From contig JAFRPH010000033.1 of the NCBI GenBank assembly GCA_017429205.1, positions 1-17,712 on the forward strand: a DNA stretch of 17,712 nucleotides, written 5' to 3'. Each line of letters begins with the position of its first letter. The stretch's first letter is position 1. The DNA is from Bacteroidales bacterium (GTDB taxonomy: Bacteria; Bacteroidota; Bacteroidia; Bacteroidales; UBA932). Of this stretch, positions 1-7,960 are shown in pieces. The notes below the pieces were generated by a model that did no database searches, was not told where the DNA came from, and saw only the letters and a list, made by a program, of their open reading frames with translations. The position numbers were made by a program, and so were the translations under genes.

Positions 1-1214
1 AAGTACACCTTGACCTTGTCCCCTACGGAGTTCACGAGCCCGGTCTCCCGGAAGCGGCGGGTGATGACGTCGTATTCGGCATTCATCAGGTAGTGCGAGA
101 CCTGGGTCTGGTACTGCGAGTCACCGTCGCCGGCGAGCTTCTGGACCAGGCCGCGGTCGGGACCGTGATGGCCGGAAGGGATGAAGATGAACGCCTGGAT
201 GCTCCGGCCTTCATAGTCGGACCGGTTGAGCTTGTCCAGCGCGTCGATGAACACGTCGATGCCCTTGTTGCGGAACTCGTAACGGCCGCCGATGCCGATG
301 AAGACGGCGTTGGCGGGCACCTCCTCGGCGGACATCGCCGTCGCCACCTCCACCAGGCGCTGCCGGGCCGCGTCGTGCAGCCGGGCATAGTCCTCGTCGG
401 AGGCGGGGGTGAAGGAGTTCTCGAAGCCGTTCGGCGTCACCACGTCCACGGAGCGCTCCAGGAACTGGGCGCACTCCTTGGCGGTGATCTCGCTCACGGT
501 CGTAAACACGTCCGCCTCGCGGGCGGCCATCTTCTCCAGGGAATGGAGAGCCACGACGCCGAAGCGCTGGGCCATCTCGTCCCCGTTGAAGTACGGCATG
601 TCGTCATAAAGCCGGAGGTTGTTCCCGGCGAGGCAGCGGCCGACGACCGTCGCGTGGGTCGTGAAGACGGTGGCGACGGGGATGTTGGCCCGCTTGAGCT
701 GCAGGATGCCGGCGCCGGTCTGCCACTCGTGGAACTGGGCCACGGCGTGGTCGGCCGACGACAGGTTGTAGTTGTAGAAGCTCTCGATCACCTTGCCGGC
801 CACATAGCCGAACACGGCGGCCTCCTTGTAGTCCCAGTTGCCGGTGATGGAATCGACCCCGAACGCAGTCCAGAAATCCGTGAGGATCTCGTCGCTCTGC
901 GGGAGGAAGGTCTTGTAGTCCACCAACACGGCGACCGGGGTACCGGGAATGTTCCACTTGCCCACACGCAGCCGGAGGCCTTCCGAGGCCGCCTGCTGCC
1001 TCCACGACCGGAACAGGAGCGGATCCTCGATGAAATCGGGATTGCTCGCCCGGTGCATCCAGACGTCCGGTCCGATGAGGATGTGATGGCGCCCCAGCTG
1101 GGCTTTCAGGTGGAGGGCCTTGGTGGCGACGACGGTGTAGATGCCGCCCACTTTGTTGCAGACCTCCCAGCTGACCTCGAACAGGTAGTCCGGATTGAGA
1201 ATATGTTTGTCCAT
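1..1214 (-). CDS. GT3-family (eukaryote-type) glycogen synthase, C-terminus cut by window edge
   Basis: Extends alpha-1,4-glucan chains from a nucleotide-glucose donor in the cytoplasm. 404 residues are visible. GT3 hallmarks, as in animal and yeast glycogen synthase, are EVSWEVCNKVGGIYTVV (residues 13-29), HEWQTGAGI (162-170), TTHATVVGR (185-193), DVVTPNGF (257-264) and GGRYEFRNKGIDVF (309-322). The two acidic catalytic residues of the C-terminal Rossmann lobe would lie beyond base 1 and cannot be checked. Bacterial relatives are about 550 residues, so roughly 150 are probably missing. The ATG at 1214 directly abuts the TAG of the GH57 gene with no bases between, so it is very likely co-translated as the last visible gene of the glycogen block. 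Eukaryotic GT3 enzymes use UDP-glucose; the donor here is inferred. Family assignment is firm. Confidence 0.93.
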   Translation of the reverse strand, partial: MDKHILNPDYLFEVSWEVCNKVGGIYTVVATKALHLKAQLGRHHILIGPDVWMHRASNPDFIEDPLLFRSWRQQAASEGLRLRVGKWNIPGTPVAVLVDYKTFLPQSDEILTDFWTAFGVDSITGNWDYKEAAVFGYVAGKVIESFYNYNLSSADHAVAQFHEWQTGAGILQLKRANIPVATVFTTHATVVGRCLAGNNLRLYDDMPYFNGDEMAQRFGVVALHSLEKMAAREADVFTTVSEITAKECAQFLERSVDVVTPNGFENSFTPASDEDYARLHDAARQRLVEVATAMSAEEVPANAVFIGIGGRYEFRNKGIDVFIDALDKLNRSDYEGRSIQAFIFIPSGHHGPDRGLVQKLAGDGDSQYQTQVSHYLMNAEYDVITRRFRETGLVNSVGDKVKVY

Positions 1215-2504
1215 CTATTTCTTCTTGACAGCGGTTTTCCGGGCGGCGGGTTTCTTCTTCGCGGGCGCAGCCTCCACTTCGCGGACGGCGGCCTCCTTGA
1301 CATCCAGGGCGGCGCGCTTCTCATCGAGCCGGATCTGGAAGTCGGACAGGACGTTCATATAGTTGATGAACGCCTCGTACGGGGTGTCGTACGGGTTGAA
1401 GTACTTGTGGACCTCACCGTCGGAGAAGAACTTCGTGCACATATAATAGAAGTGGTCGCTCTCCTGCAGGTGGCCGAAGTCCTCCCAGAGGTCGGGATCG
1501 CCCACGATGGAAAGCTTCTCGGTCATCGCGTAGACCTTGTTGAAGGCCTCCTGCTGGAGCTCGTTGCCCAGCCAGGCGGTGATGTCGCGCTCTTCGTCGG
1601 CCCAGGAGATGGGATCGGGAACATCGAGGTCGGCGACCGGCTTGTACTTCTTCGTGGCCTCGGACGGGGTGACGAAGGAGAAGGTGCCGTCGGAGATCAC
1701 GGCCTCCGGAAGGGCCTTCATAAAGTCGAAGATGCCGCTGGAGGCGCTCTGGTGCTCGCCGAAGGTCTCGTAGTCCATGAACAGGTTCACGATGTCGTCG
1801 TTGCGGGCGGAGTCCTTCACCCAGGTGAGATACTTCTCGGCCGTGAGCGGATACATATCCCAGCCCTGGTTGGAGAACCGGAAGGCGATGTCGTCGGAGA
1901 GGCCGTAGTTGCGGAGCAGGAGGCGGAGCTTGGGCTGGGTGTCGCAGCCGTACACGAAATTCGGGCTCTGCCAGCCCATGATGTGGCGGGCGCCCTCGGT
2001 GAGCATCGTCTTGAACCCCAGGCGATAGACCATCTCGCCGATGGCGTTGGAGTAGATGAGCTCGGTGTTGCGGAAGGCGGTCGGAGTGACCCCGAACAGG
2101 TCCTCGACGGCCTTCTTGTGCTTGAGCACCTGGTGGGTGAACTCGGACTCGGAAGCGAGGGACGACAGGGAGTGGTAATAGGTCTCGCACAGGAACTCCA
2201 CGCAGCCGGTCTCGGCCAGGGCGCGGAAACTGTCGATCACGTCCGGCGCGAAGCGCTGGAACTGCTCCAGGGCGGAACCGGAGATGGAGAACGCCACCTT
2301 GAACTTGCCCTTGTTCGCCTGGATCAGCTGAAGCAGCTGGGCGTTCATCGGGAGATAGCACTTCTGGGCGATGCGGCGGAGGATGGTGCGGTTGGCGAAG
2401 TCGTCATAGTAGTGGGAGTCCTTGCCGATATCGAAGAATCTGTAGAGCCGGAGCCGGGTGGGCTGATGGACCTGGAAATACAGGCAGATGCTTTTGGAAG
2501 CCAT
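1215..2504 (-). CDS. GH57-family alpha-amylase-like glycoside hydrolase
   Basis: 429-residue cytoplasmic alpha-glucan-active enzyme; no signal peptide is visible. GH57 conserved regions appear in order: HQP (13-15), GCVEFLCETYYHS (100-112), FRNTELIYSN (144-153) with probable nucleophile Glu148, and LFMDYETFGEHQ (241-252) with probable acid/base Asp244. The family includes amylases, 4-alpha-glucanotransferases and branching enzymes; the sequence does not settle which activity this is. Its place between GT4 and GT3 synthase genes implies glycogen remodelling or turnover. The last 20 or so residues form a Lys/Ala/Pro-rich tail (AAPAKKKPAARKTAVKKK) outside the catalytic domain. The start is 13 bases after the GT4 stop, and the stop abuts the GT3 start codon. 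Confidence 0.93.
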   Translation of the reverse strand: MASKSICLYFQVHQPTRLRLYRFFDIGKDSHYYDDFANRTILRRIAQKCYLPMNAQLLQLIQANKGKFKVAFSISGSALEQFQRFAPDVIDSFRALAETGCVEFLCETYYHSLSSLASESEFTHQVLKHKKAVEDLFGVTPTAFRNTELIYSNAIGEMVYRLGFKTMLTEGARHIMGWQSPNFVYGCDTQPKLRLLLRNYGLSDDIAFRFSNQGWDMYPLTAEKYLTWVKDSARNDDIVNLFMDYETFGEHQSASSGIFDFMKALPEAVISDGTFSFVTPSEATKKYKPVADLDVPDPISWADEERDITAWLGNELQQEAFNKVYAMTEKLSIVGDPDLWEDFGHLQESDHFYYMCTKFFSDGEVHKYFNPYDTPYEAFINYMNVLSDFQIRLDEKRAALDVKEAAVREVEAAPAKKKPAARKTAVKKK

Positions 2505-2517
2505 ATGGATTGCGTTT

Positions 2518-3807
2518 TTATTTGACTACTGATTCATACACTTGCTTGAGCTTGGCGGTGGCGCCGTTCCATTTGAGGGCGTTCACTTCGTCGAAACCGG
2601 CCCGGGCGGAGAAGTCCGCGAGGGCGGGATAGTTGAGGAGGGCGTAGATCTCGTCGGCCATCGCGTCCACGTCCCAGAAGTCCACCTTGAAGGCGTACTT
2701 GAGGACTTCGGCGGCGCCGGACTGCTTGGAAATGATGGACGGGACGCCGGTCCGCATCGCCTCGAGGGGCGAGATGCCGAACGGCTCGGAGATGGACGGC
2801 ATGATGTACACGTCCGAGAGGGCGAACATCTTCTGCACGTCGGCCCCGCGGAGGAAGCCCGTGAAGTGGAAGCGGTCGGAGATGCCCAGCCGCGCGGCGT
2901 GGCGGATGCAGCGGTTCATCATATCGCCGCTGCCGGCCATCACGAAGCGGACGTTCTTGGTGCGCTTGAGCACCTTCGCGGCGGCCTCGATGAAGTACTC
3001 GGGACCCTTCTGGTAGGTGATGCGGCCGAGGAAGGTGACGACCTTCTCCTTGACGCCGCGCTCGACCACGAGGTTCTCGCGGCCGCTGAAATCCACGGCG
3101 TTGTGGACGGTGACCACCTTGCCGGGATCGATGCCGTACCGGTTGATGACGATGTTGCGGGTGAGGTTGGAGACCGTCACCACGCGGTCGGCCATCATCA
3201 TTCCCTTCTTCTCGATCGCGAAGACGCGGGTGTCGATGTTGTCGACGCTGCCGCGGTCGAAGGAGGTGGCGTGGACGTGGACCACCAGGGGCTTGCCGGT
3301 CAGCTCCTTGGCGGCGATGCCGGCGTAGTAGGTGAGCCAGTCGTGGGCGTGGATGACGTCGAACTCGTCCTTGCGCTGCAAGGCGATCGTACCGCCCACC
3401 ATCGCGTAGCGGGCGACCTCCTCCATCAGGTTCGCACCGTACTTGCCGGAGAACTTGTACTTCTGGCCGTAGCTGATGGAGAAGTCCTTCACCTGGCGCT
3501 TGCGGTCCTCGTCGACGAGCCGGGAGAACTCCTCCGGATCCGCGTAGGGAACCATATTGGTGCCGATGTGGATGAACTTGACCTTGTCCAGATATTCTTC
3601 GACCGTCTCGGAGACCGTGTCCACCGCGACGTCGCTGGCGTTGATGATGGTCGTGGCGCTCTGGTCTTCGTCGCCGGAGGCGGACGGCATCACGAACAGG
3701 GTTTCGACGCCGTTGTAGGCGAGACCCTTGACGATGCCTTCGCAGGCCGTGCCCAGACCGCCCGCGATGTGGGGAGGAAACTCCCAACCGAACATAAGTA
3801 CTCTCAT
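2518..3807 (-). CDS. GT4-family glycosyltransferase, glycogen/starch-synthase-like
   Basis: 429-residue GT-B fold enzyme. The N-terminal glycine-rich segment WEFPPHIAGGLGTA (8-21) is the acceptor and donor loop found in synthase-like GT4 enzymes. Other landmarks are DVIHAHDW (150-157), VTVHNAVD (232-239), the phosphate-binding GRITYQKG (261-268), and the E-x7-E motif EPFGISPLE (341-349), which places the donor sugar. Bacteroidetes genomes commonly carry this GT4 gene beside a GH57 amylase and a debranching enzyme and annotate it as glycogen synthase or glycosyltransferase; the exact acceptor is uncertain. The start is 3 bases after the debranching enzyme stop and is preceded by an unusually good Shine-Dalgarno sequence. 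A priming or oligosaccharide-building role is an alternative, since GT3 already supplies a synthase. Confidence 0.9.
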   Translation of the reverse strand: MRVLMFGWEFPPHIAGGLGTACEGIVKGLAYNGVETLFVMPSASGDEDQSATTIINASDVAVDTVSETVEEYLDKVKFIHIGTNMVPYADPEEFSRLVDEDRKRQVKDFSISYGQKYKFSGKYGANLMEEVARYAMVGGTIALQRKDEFDVIHAHDWLTYYAGIAAKELTGKPLVVHVHATSFDRGSVDNIDTRVFAIEKKGMMMADRVVTVSNLTRNIVINRYGIDPGKVVTVHNAVDFSGRENLVVERGVKEKVVTFLGRITYQKGPEYFIEAAAKVLKRTKNVRFVMAGSGDMMNRCIRHAARLGISDRFHFTGFLRGADVQKMFALSDVYIMPSISEPFGISPLEAMRTGVPSIISKQSGAAEVLKYAFKVDFWDVDAMADEIYALLNYPALADFSARAGFDEVNALKWNGATAKLKQVYESVVK

Positions 3808-3810
3808 GGT

Positions 3811-5748
3811 CTATTCCTCCTTATATTTTTCAATCAGCCAATTGATGTTCAGCAGAGCGGACGTCGTCGTCGCGGAGGAGATGGCTCCGTGCGGCTCGTG
3901 GGGCGGATCTCCGTCGTAGAGTTCGGAGAAGCAGCCGACGCCGTGCTTGGAGAGGTCCTCGTAGAAGCCCTCGGTGAGGTATTCGGCCCGCTTGATGAAG
4001 TTCTTGCCCATCATGTTGAAGCAGGCGTAGCTGTACTGGGCCAGCAGGAAAGGCCAGGCGCAGCCGTTGTTGTAGGCGAGGTCGCGCTCGATCTGGTTGC
4101 CTTCGTACACGCCCTTGTACTTGCTGTCGCGCGGGGACAGGGTGCGGATGCCGCGCCGGGTCAGGAGCTCGTTGCGGACCATGCGCATGACCGAGTGGAT
4201 GACTTCGTCGGAGACGGGCTTGTAGTCCACGGACACGGCCCACAGCTGGTTCGGACGGAGGTCGAGGTTCTGGCCGTAGCCGTCCACATAGTCGGCGAGG
4301 AAGCCGAACTCCGCGTTCCAGAAGGTAGGCTGGAAGTTGCGGAGGACGAGTTCGCGGACTGGGGTCCACTGCTTGGTGAACTCGCTGTTCTTGCCTCCGT
4401 ACTTCGCCTCCAGGTCGAGGGCGAAGCACAGGGCGTTGTACCAGAGGGCGTTGGTCTCCACCTGGTAGCCCGGACGCTCGGTGACCGCGCGGCCGTTGAT
4501 GTAGGCGTTCATCCAGGACAGGGCGACGCCGTCCACCTGGGCCCACAGGAGGCCGTTCGGGTGCATGGCCACTTCCTTGCGGTGGCCCGGCAGGTAGCTC
4601 TCGAGGATGCCCTTCAGGGTCTTGCCGTACTTGGTCCAGACGTGCTTCTCGTTGTTGGCGTAGGCGATGTACTGCTGGAGGGTGACGGTCATGAAGAGCG
4701 GGGCCTCCACCTGCGTGGTGCGGTGGAACAGGCGCTCGGGCTCGTCGGCGATCAGGTTGTCCAGGATCTCCTCGAATTCCTTCGGGTCGTTCTTGCCGTA
4801 GAGGGTGAGGCCGGCGAGGGAATAGAGGGTCTCGCGCAGGAGGCCGGTGAAGAGCCAGGAATAACCGGCGACGATCTGCTTCTTGCCGCCGCTGTCGCGG
4901 ATCAGGAGGTCCGCCTGGCGGACGAGCTGGTCGTGGAACGAGGTGATGGGGCCGATCTTGCTCACCATCCCTTCGAACTTGCGCTTGAGGCCGGCCTTCG
5001 CGACGGGGGCGTCGGCATTGGCGGAGAAGACCACGGACTCGCCGCTCTTGAGCTCCAGTTCGAAGGAGCCGGGGACGAAGAGGTCCTCGCGGCAGTCGAA
5101 GCCGCGGCGCATCTCGTCGGAATAGGTGACCCCGTTGTACCAGCAGGGAGCCGGGTTGAACTTGCTCTGGCCGCTCACCTGGAGGTTCAGGTCCGGAAAT
5201 CCTTCATACAGGTTGAAGGAAACGCCGCCCTCGATCTCCTTCGCCGCGGTGCGGGCGTCGCCGTTCTGCTGCGTCAGGTCGTGGACCCGGCGGAAGGAAA
5301 GGAAGGGCTTGAGCTCGAGGCGGACGGGGGCCGGCGACTTCACCAGTTCGTACTTGATGAGGAGCTGGTTGCTGTCCTGGGACAGGACGAGGCTCTTGCG
5401 GAAAACGATCTCGCCGATCTTGTAGGTGACCATCGGGACCGGATCGGCGTCGAAGTCCACGATGTACTTGTGCCCGCGCGGCTCATAGATGTCCCCGTAG
5501 CAATGGATGCCCAGGTTGAACCGCTTCCCGCGGAGCGTGAGGCTTTCGTCGAGGGAGGACAGGAGCATATACCTGTAACCTCCGAACCTCTCCACCGGAA
5601 CGGCCAGGAGGCCGTGGTAGCGGCGCGTGTTGCAGGTCACGATGGACGTGTTGCAGTAGGCGCCGGTCTTGCTCGCGAGGAGGATCTCCCGCTTCAGCGA
5701 GTAGGACAGGTTGACGAGCTCAGACTTGTTGAATTTCAAAAAAGCCAT
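3811..5748 (-). CDS. Glycogen debranching enzyme (amylo-alpha-1,6-glucosidase type)
   Basis: 645-residue enzyme of the bacterial GDE_N plus GDE_C architecture, which hydrolyses alpha-1,6 branch points. The N-terminal beta-rich domain starts with CNTRRYHGLLAVPVERFGGYRY (39-60), a family signature. The C-terminal part is an alpha/alpha barrel containing WMNAYINGRAV, GYQVETNALWYNAL (about 424-438) and LRPNQLWAVS (about 497-506), all typical of GDE_C; acidic residues there are likely catalytic, though I cannot assign them exactly. It is cytoplasmic with no signal peptide. The start ATG is 12 bases after the branching enzyme stop, and the stop is 3 bases before the GT4 start. Length and domain order are normal for the Bacteroides-type enzyme, which lacks the transferase half of the eukaryotic protein. 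Confidence 0.94.
   Translation of the reverse strand: MAFLKFNKSELVNLSYSLKREILLASKTGAYCNTSIVTCNTRRYHGLLAVPVERFGGYRYMLLSSLDESLTLRGKRFNLGIHCYGDIYEPRGHKYIVDFDADPVPMVTYKIGEIVFRKSLVLSQDSNQLLIKYELVKSPAPVRLELKPFLSFRRVHDLTQQNGDARTAAKEIEGGVSFNLYEGFPDLNLQVSGQSKFNPAPCWYNGVTYSDEMRRGFDCREDLFVPGSFELELKSGESVVFSANADAPVAKAGLKRKFEGMVSKIGPITSFHDQLVRQADLLIRDSGGKKQIVAGYSWLFTGLLRETLYSLAGLTLYGKNDPKEFEEILDNLIADEPERLFHRTTQVEAPLFMTVTLQQYIAYANNEKHVWTKYGKTLKGILESYLPGHRKEVAMHPNGLLWAQVDGVALSWMNAYINGRAVTERPGYQVETNALWYNALCFALDLEAKYGGKNSEFTKQWTPVRELVLRNFQPTFWNAEFGFLADYVDGYGQNLDLRPNQLWAVSVDYKPVSDEVIHSVMRMVRNELLTRRGIRTLSPRDSKYKGVYEGNQIERDLAYNNGCAWPFLLAQYSYACFNMMGKNFIKRAEYLTEGFYEDLSKHGVGCFSELYDGDPPHEPHGAISSATTTSALLNINWLIEKYKEE
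3813..3822 (-). promoter_or_regulatory. Strong Shine-Dalgarno-like sequence before the GT4 start
   Basis: AAGGAGGAAT on the minus strand contains AGGAGG eight bases upstream of the ATG at 3807. It also encodes the last residues (KEE) of the debranching enzyme. Most other starts in the window lack such a site, as expected for Bacteroidetes. It supports 3807 as the true start of the GT4 gene. Confidence 0.5.
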
Positions 5749-5760
5749 ATGCGTCTTTCT

Positions 5761-7758
5761 TTACAATTTCTTCAGTACCAAGGCACTGCGGGCAGGGAGG
5801 TACAGATACATCGTATCCCCGTAGCGCGGGTTGCCGTTGGGCGATTTCCCGGACACAGTGAGGTGATGCTCCCCGGACACAATCCGTCCGAACCCGTTGA
5901 AATCGGGTTCGTCGGTGTCGAGGATGTTCACCCACTCTCCGGCCGGCGCCGAGAACCCATAATCGGGGTACGAACCGGCCGCCGAGAAATTCAGCGCAAA
6001 GATACAGTTTTTGCGTCTGAAAATCAAGATTTTCTTCTCCTCGTCCTGCACCAGGAGCTCCGGAGCCTCGAAAAGGACCTTTTCGTCGCGGATGAGATGG
6101 ACCATCGCCTCGTCGAAATTCCGGAGGTATCTGTACCGCAGGTAATCCGGGTCCGCCAGCGACCACTGCCGGCGGGCGTGCTTGTAGGACCAGCCGTTCC
6201 CCTCGCGGGGGAAGTCGATCCATTCCGGATGGCCGAATTCGTTGCCCATGAAGTTGAGGTAGCCGTCGCCCGCGGTGGCGGCGGTCACCAGGCGGATCAT
6301 CTTGTGGAGAGCGATGCCGCGGTCCACGACGGGATTCCGGGACTCAGTGTTCATCGAGAAGTACATCTCCTTGTCCATCAGCCTGAAAATCAAGGTCTTG
6401 TCCCCTACCAGCGCCTGGTCGTGGCACTCGGCGTAGGAGATGGTCTTCTCGTCGGCGCGCTTGTTGGTCAGGTTCCACCAGATGTCGCCCACGCCCCACT
6501 GCTCGTCGGTGCGTTCCTTGACGATCTTGATCCAGTAGTCCGCGACACCCATCGACATCCGGAAGTCGAAGCCCACGCCGCCGGCCGCCAGCGGGGCGGC
6601 CAGGCCGGCCATGCCGGAGACGTCCTCGGCGATGGTGAAGCCGTTCGGGTCCATTTCCTTCACCAGAATGTTCGCGAGGGCGAGATAGGTCACCGCATTC
6701 TCGTCCACGCCCTGGTTGAAGTAGTTGTCATAGCCGACGAAATCCTTTCCGAGCCCGTGGTCCCAATAAAGCATCGAGGTGACACCGTCGAAACGGAAAC
6801 CGTCGATGTGGTATTCCTCCATCCAGTACTTCACGTTCGACAGGAGGAAGTACTTGGTCTCGTCCTTGCCGTAGTCGAAGCAGCGGGAGCCCCAGGCGGG
6901 GTGGCGGCCCTGCGGACCGGAGTAGAAGTACAGGTGGTCCGTGCCGTCGAAGTTCGAAAGGCCTTCGACCTCGTTGTCCACGCTGTGGCTGTGGACGATG
7001 TCCATCACCACGGCGATGCCCTTGCCGTGGGCGTCGTCCACCAGGCGCTTGAACTCCTCGGGCGTGCCGAAGCGGGAGCTCAGGGCGAAGAAATTGGACA
7101 CCTGGTAGCCGAAGGAGCCGTAGTAGGGATGCTCCTGCAGGGCCATGATCTGGAGGGTGTCGTAGCCGAGCTTCTTCACCTTCGGAAGGACGGTGGTGCG
7201 GAAGTCCTCGAACGAGGCGACCTTCTCCTGCTCGGAAGACATGCCGATGTGGCATTCATAGATCATCGGATGCGGCCGTTTGCCGGCCCGGGCATGCTTC
7301 CAGACGTACTTCTCGGCCGGATCCCACACCTGCGCGGCGAAAGCCTTCGTCATCTCGTCCTGGACGGCGCGGGTCACGTACGAAGGGAGGCGCTCCCCCG
7401 CCCCGCCGGGCCACTCGATGTACAGTTTGTACAGCTCGCCGTGCTGCAGCATGAAGGACGGGAGGGAAAGCTCCCAGTTGCCGCCGCCCGTGGGCTGCAG
7501 GGCATAGGCGTCCGTCCGCTTCCAGTTGTTGAAATCGCCCACCAGGTAAATCTTGGTGGCGTTCGGGGCCCACTCGCGGAAGATCCAGGAGCCGTCGTCG
7601 CAGCGGTGCAGGCCGTAGTACATGTGGTTGTTCACGGCGTCCTTCAGGAGGCCGTCTCCGGCGATGTGCCGCTTCATCCCCATGATCCGTTCGTGGCGGG
7701 CCTGGATAGCCTCCTTGTACGGCATCAGGTACGGGTCGGTTTCGTAAAGTTTTTTCAT
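5761..7758 (-). CDS. glgB: 1,4-alpha-glucan branching enzyme, GH13 eukaryote-like type
   Basis: 665-residue cytoplasmic enzyme that cuts alpha-1,4 chains and rejoins them by alpha-1,6 links. An N-terminal carbohydrate-binding-like domain (WIFREWAPNATKIYLVGDFNNW, about 58-79) precedes the GH13 barrel. GH13 regions are DIVHSH (253-258), GFRFDGVTSML (320-330) with nucleophile Asp324, TIAEDVSG (375-382) with acid/base Glu378, and YAECHDQ (442-448) with the conserved His-Asp pair. I chose the ATG at 7758 (MKKLYETDPYL): it lies one base after the xseB stop, and family members begin close to this motif. An in-frame ATG at 7782 would add 8 residues and overlap xseB by 23 bases. The 3' part of the gene carries a promoter-like site. 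Confidence 0.95.
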   Translation of the reverse strand: MKKLYETDPYLMPYKEAIQARHERIMGMKRHIAGDGLLKDAVNNHMYYGLHRCDDGSWIFREWAPNATKIYLVGDFNNWKRTDAYALQPTGGGNWELSLPSFMLQHGELYKLYIEWPGGAGERLPSYVTRAVQDEMTKAFAAQVWDPAEKYVWKHARAGKRPHPMIYECHIGMSSEQEKVASFEDFRTTVLPKVKKLGYDTLQIMALQEHPYYGSFGYQVSNFFALSSRFGTPEEFKRLVDDAHGKGIAVVMDIVHSHSVDNEVEGLSNFDGTDHLYFYSGPQGRHPAWGSRCFDYGKDETKYFLLSNVKYWMEEYHIDGFRFDGVTSMLYWDHGLGKDFVGYDNYFNQGVDENAVTYLALANILVKEMDPNGFTIAEDVSGMAGLAAPLAAGGVGFDFRMSMGVADYWIKIVKERTDEQWGVGDIWWNLTNKRADEKTISYAECHDQALVGDKTLIFRLMDKEMYFSMNTESRNPVVDRGIALHKMIRLVTAATAGDGYLNFMGNEFGHPEWIDFPREGNGWSYKHARRQWSLADPDYLRYRYLRNFDEAMVHLIRDEKVLFEAPELLVQDEEKKILIFRRKNCIFALNFSAAGSYPDYGFSAPAGEWVNILDTDEPDFNGFGRIVSGEHHLTVSGKSPNGNPRYGDTMYLYLPARSALVLKKL
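5997..6027 (-). promoter_or_regulatory. Internal Bacteroidetes-type promoter candidate within glgB
   Basis: TTG (6027-6025), 20 bases, then TATCTTTG (6004-5997) matches the Bacteroidetes -33/-7 layout with good spacing, the best full match I found here. It lies in a local AT-rich pocket of the branching enzyme gene encoding KILIFRRKNCIFALNF. Transcription from it would start about 240 bases before the debranching enzyme ATG and could serve the last four glycogen genes. It may instead be a by-product of these codons. Confidence 0.4.
6019..6034. repeat. Short 7-2-7 inverted repeat over the -33 site of the glgB internal promoter
   Basis: GAAAATC, AA, GATTTTC is a perfect inverted repeat that overlaps the TTG of the candidate promoter, a position typical of an operator. 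It is short and AT-rich and lies in coding sequence, so chance is a real alternative. Confidence 0.35.
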
Positions 7759-7759
7759 A

Positions 7760-7960
7760 TTATTCCTCGTCCAGTTTGTCAATCCTTTCCTGCACGGTGC
7801 GCAGATACGCCCGGCAGGCCTTCAGCAGCCCGTTGCTCCGGGCCACGAGCGCGTCGATGTCGTCCAGCTTCGTCGCCGGGTCCTCCACCTTCGCGGCAAT
7901 CTTCTCCAACTCCTCCACCGCTTTCGCGTAATCGAACTTTTCTTCCATATCCTTTGTCAT
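7760..7960 (-). CDS. xseB: Exodeoxyribonuclease VII small subunit
   Basis: 66-residue helical protein that assembles with XseA into exonuclease VII, which degrades single-stranded DNA to oligonucleotides in repair. It fits the XseB pattern of a long helical hairpin: FDYAKAVEELEKIAAKVED, then LDDIDALVARSNGLLKACRAYLRTVQERIDKL. The ATG at 7960 overlaps the xseA TGA in an ATGA, the usual translational coupling for this pair. An internal ATG at 7948 (MEEKFDYAK) is an alternative start. The stop is one base before the preferred glgB start, so exonuclease VII and glycogen genes appear to share a transcript. Length is normal for the family. Confidence 0.93.
   Translation of the reverse strand: MTKDMEEKFDYAKAVEELEKIAAKVEDPATKLDDIDALVARSNGLLKACRAYLRTVQERIDKLDEE

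Noticed and set aside
93..2525. Second long plus-strand open frame (810 codons) antisense to the GT3 and GH57 genes
   Set aside because: Same codon-aligned artefact: it shares codon register with both minus-strand genes, whose family motifs are intact.
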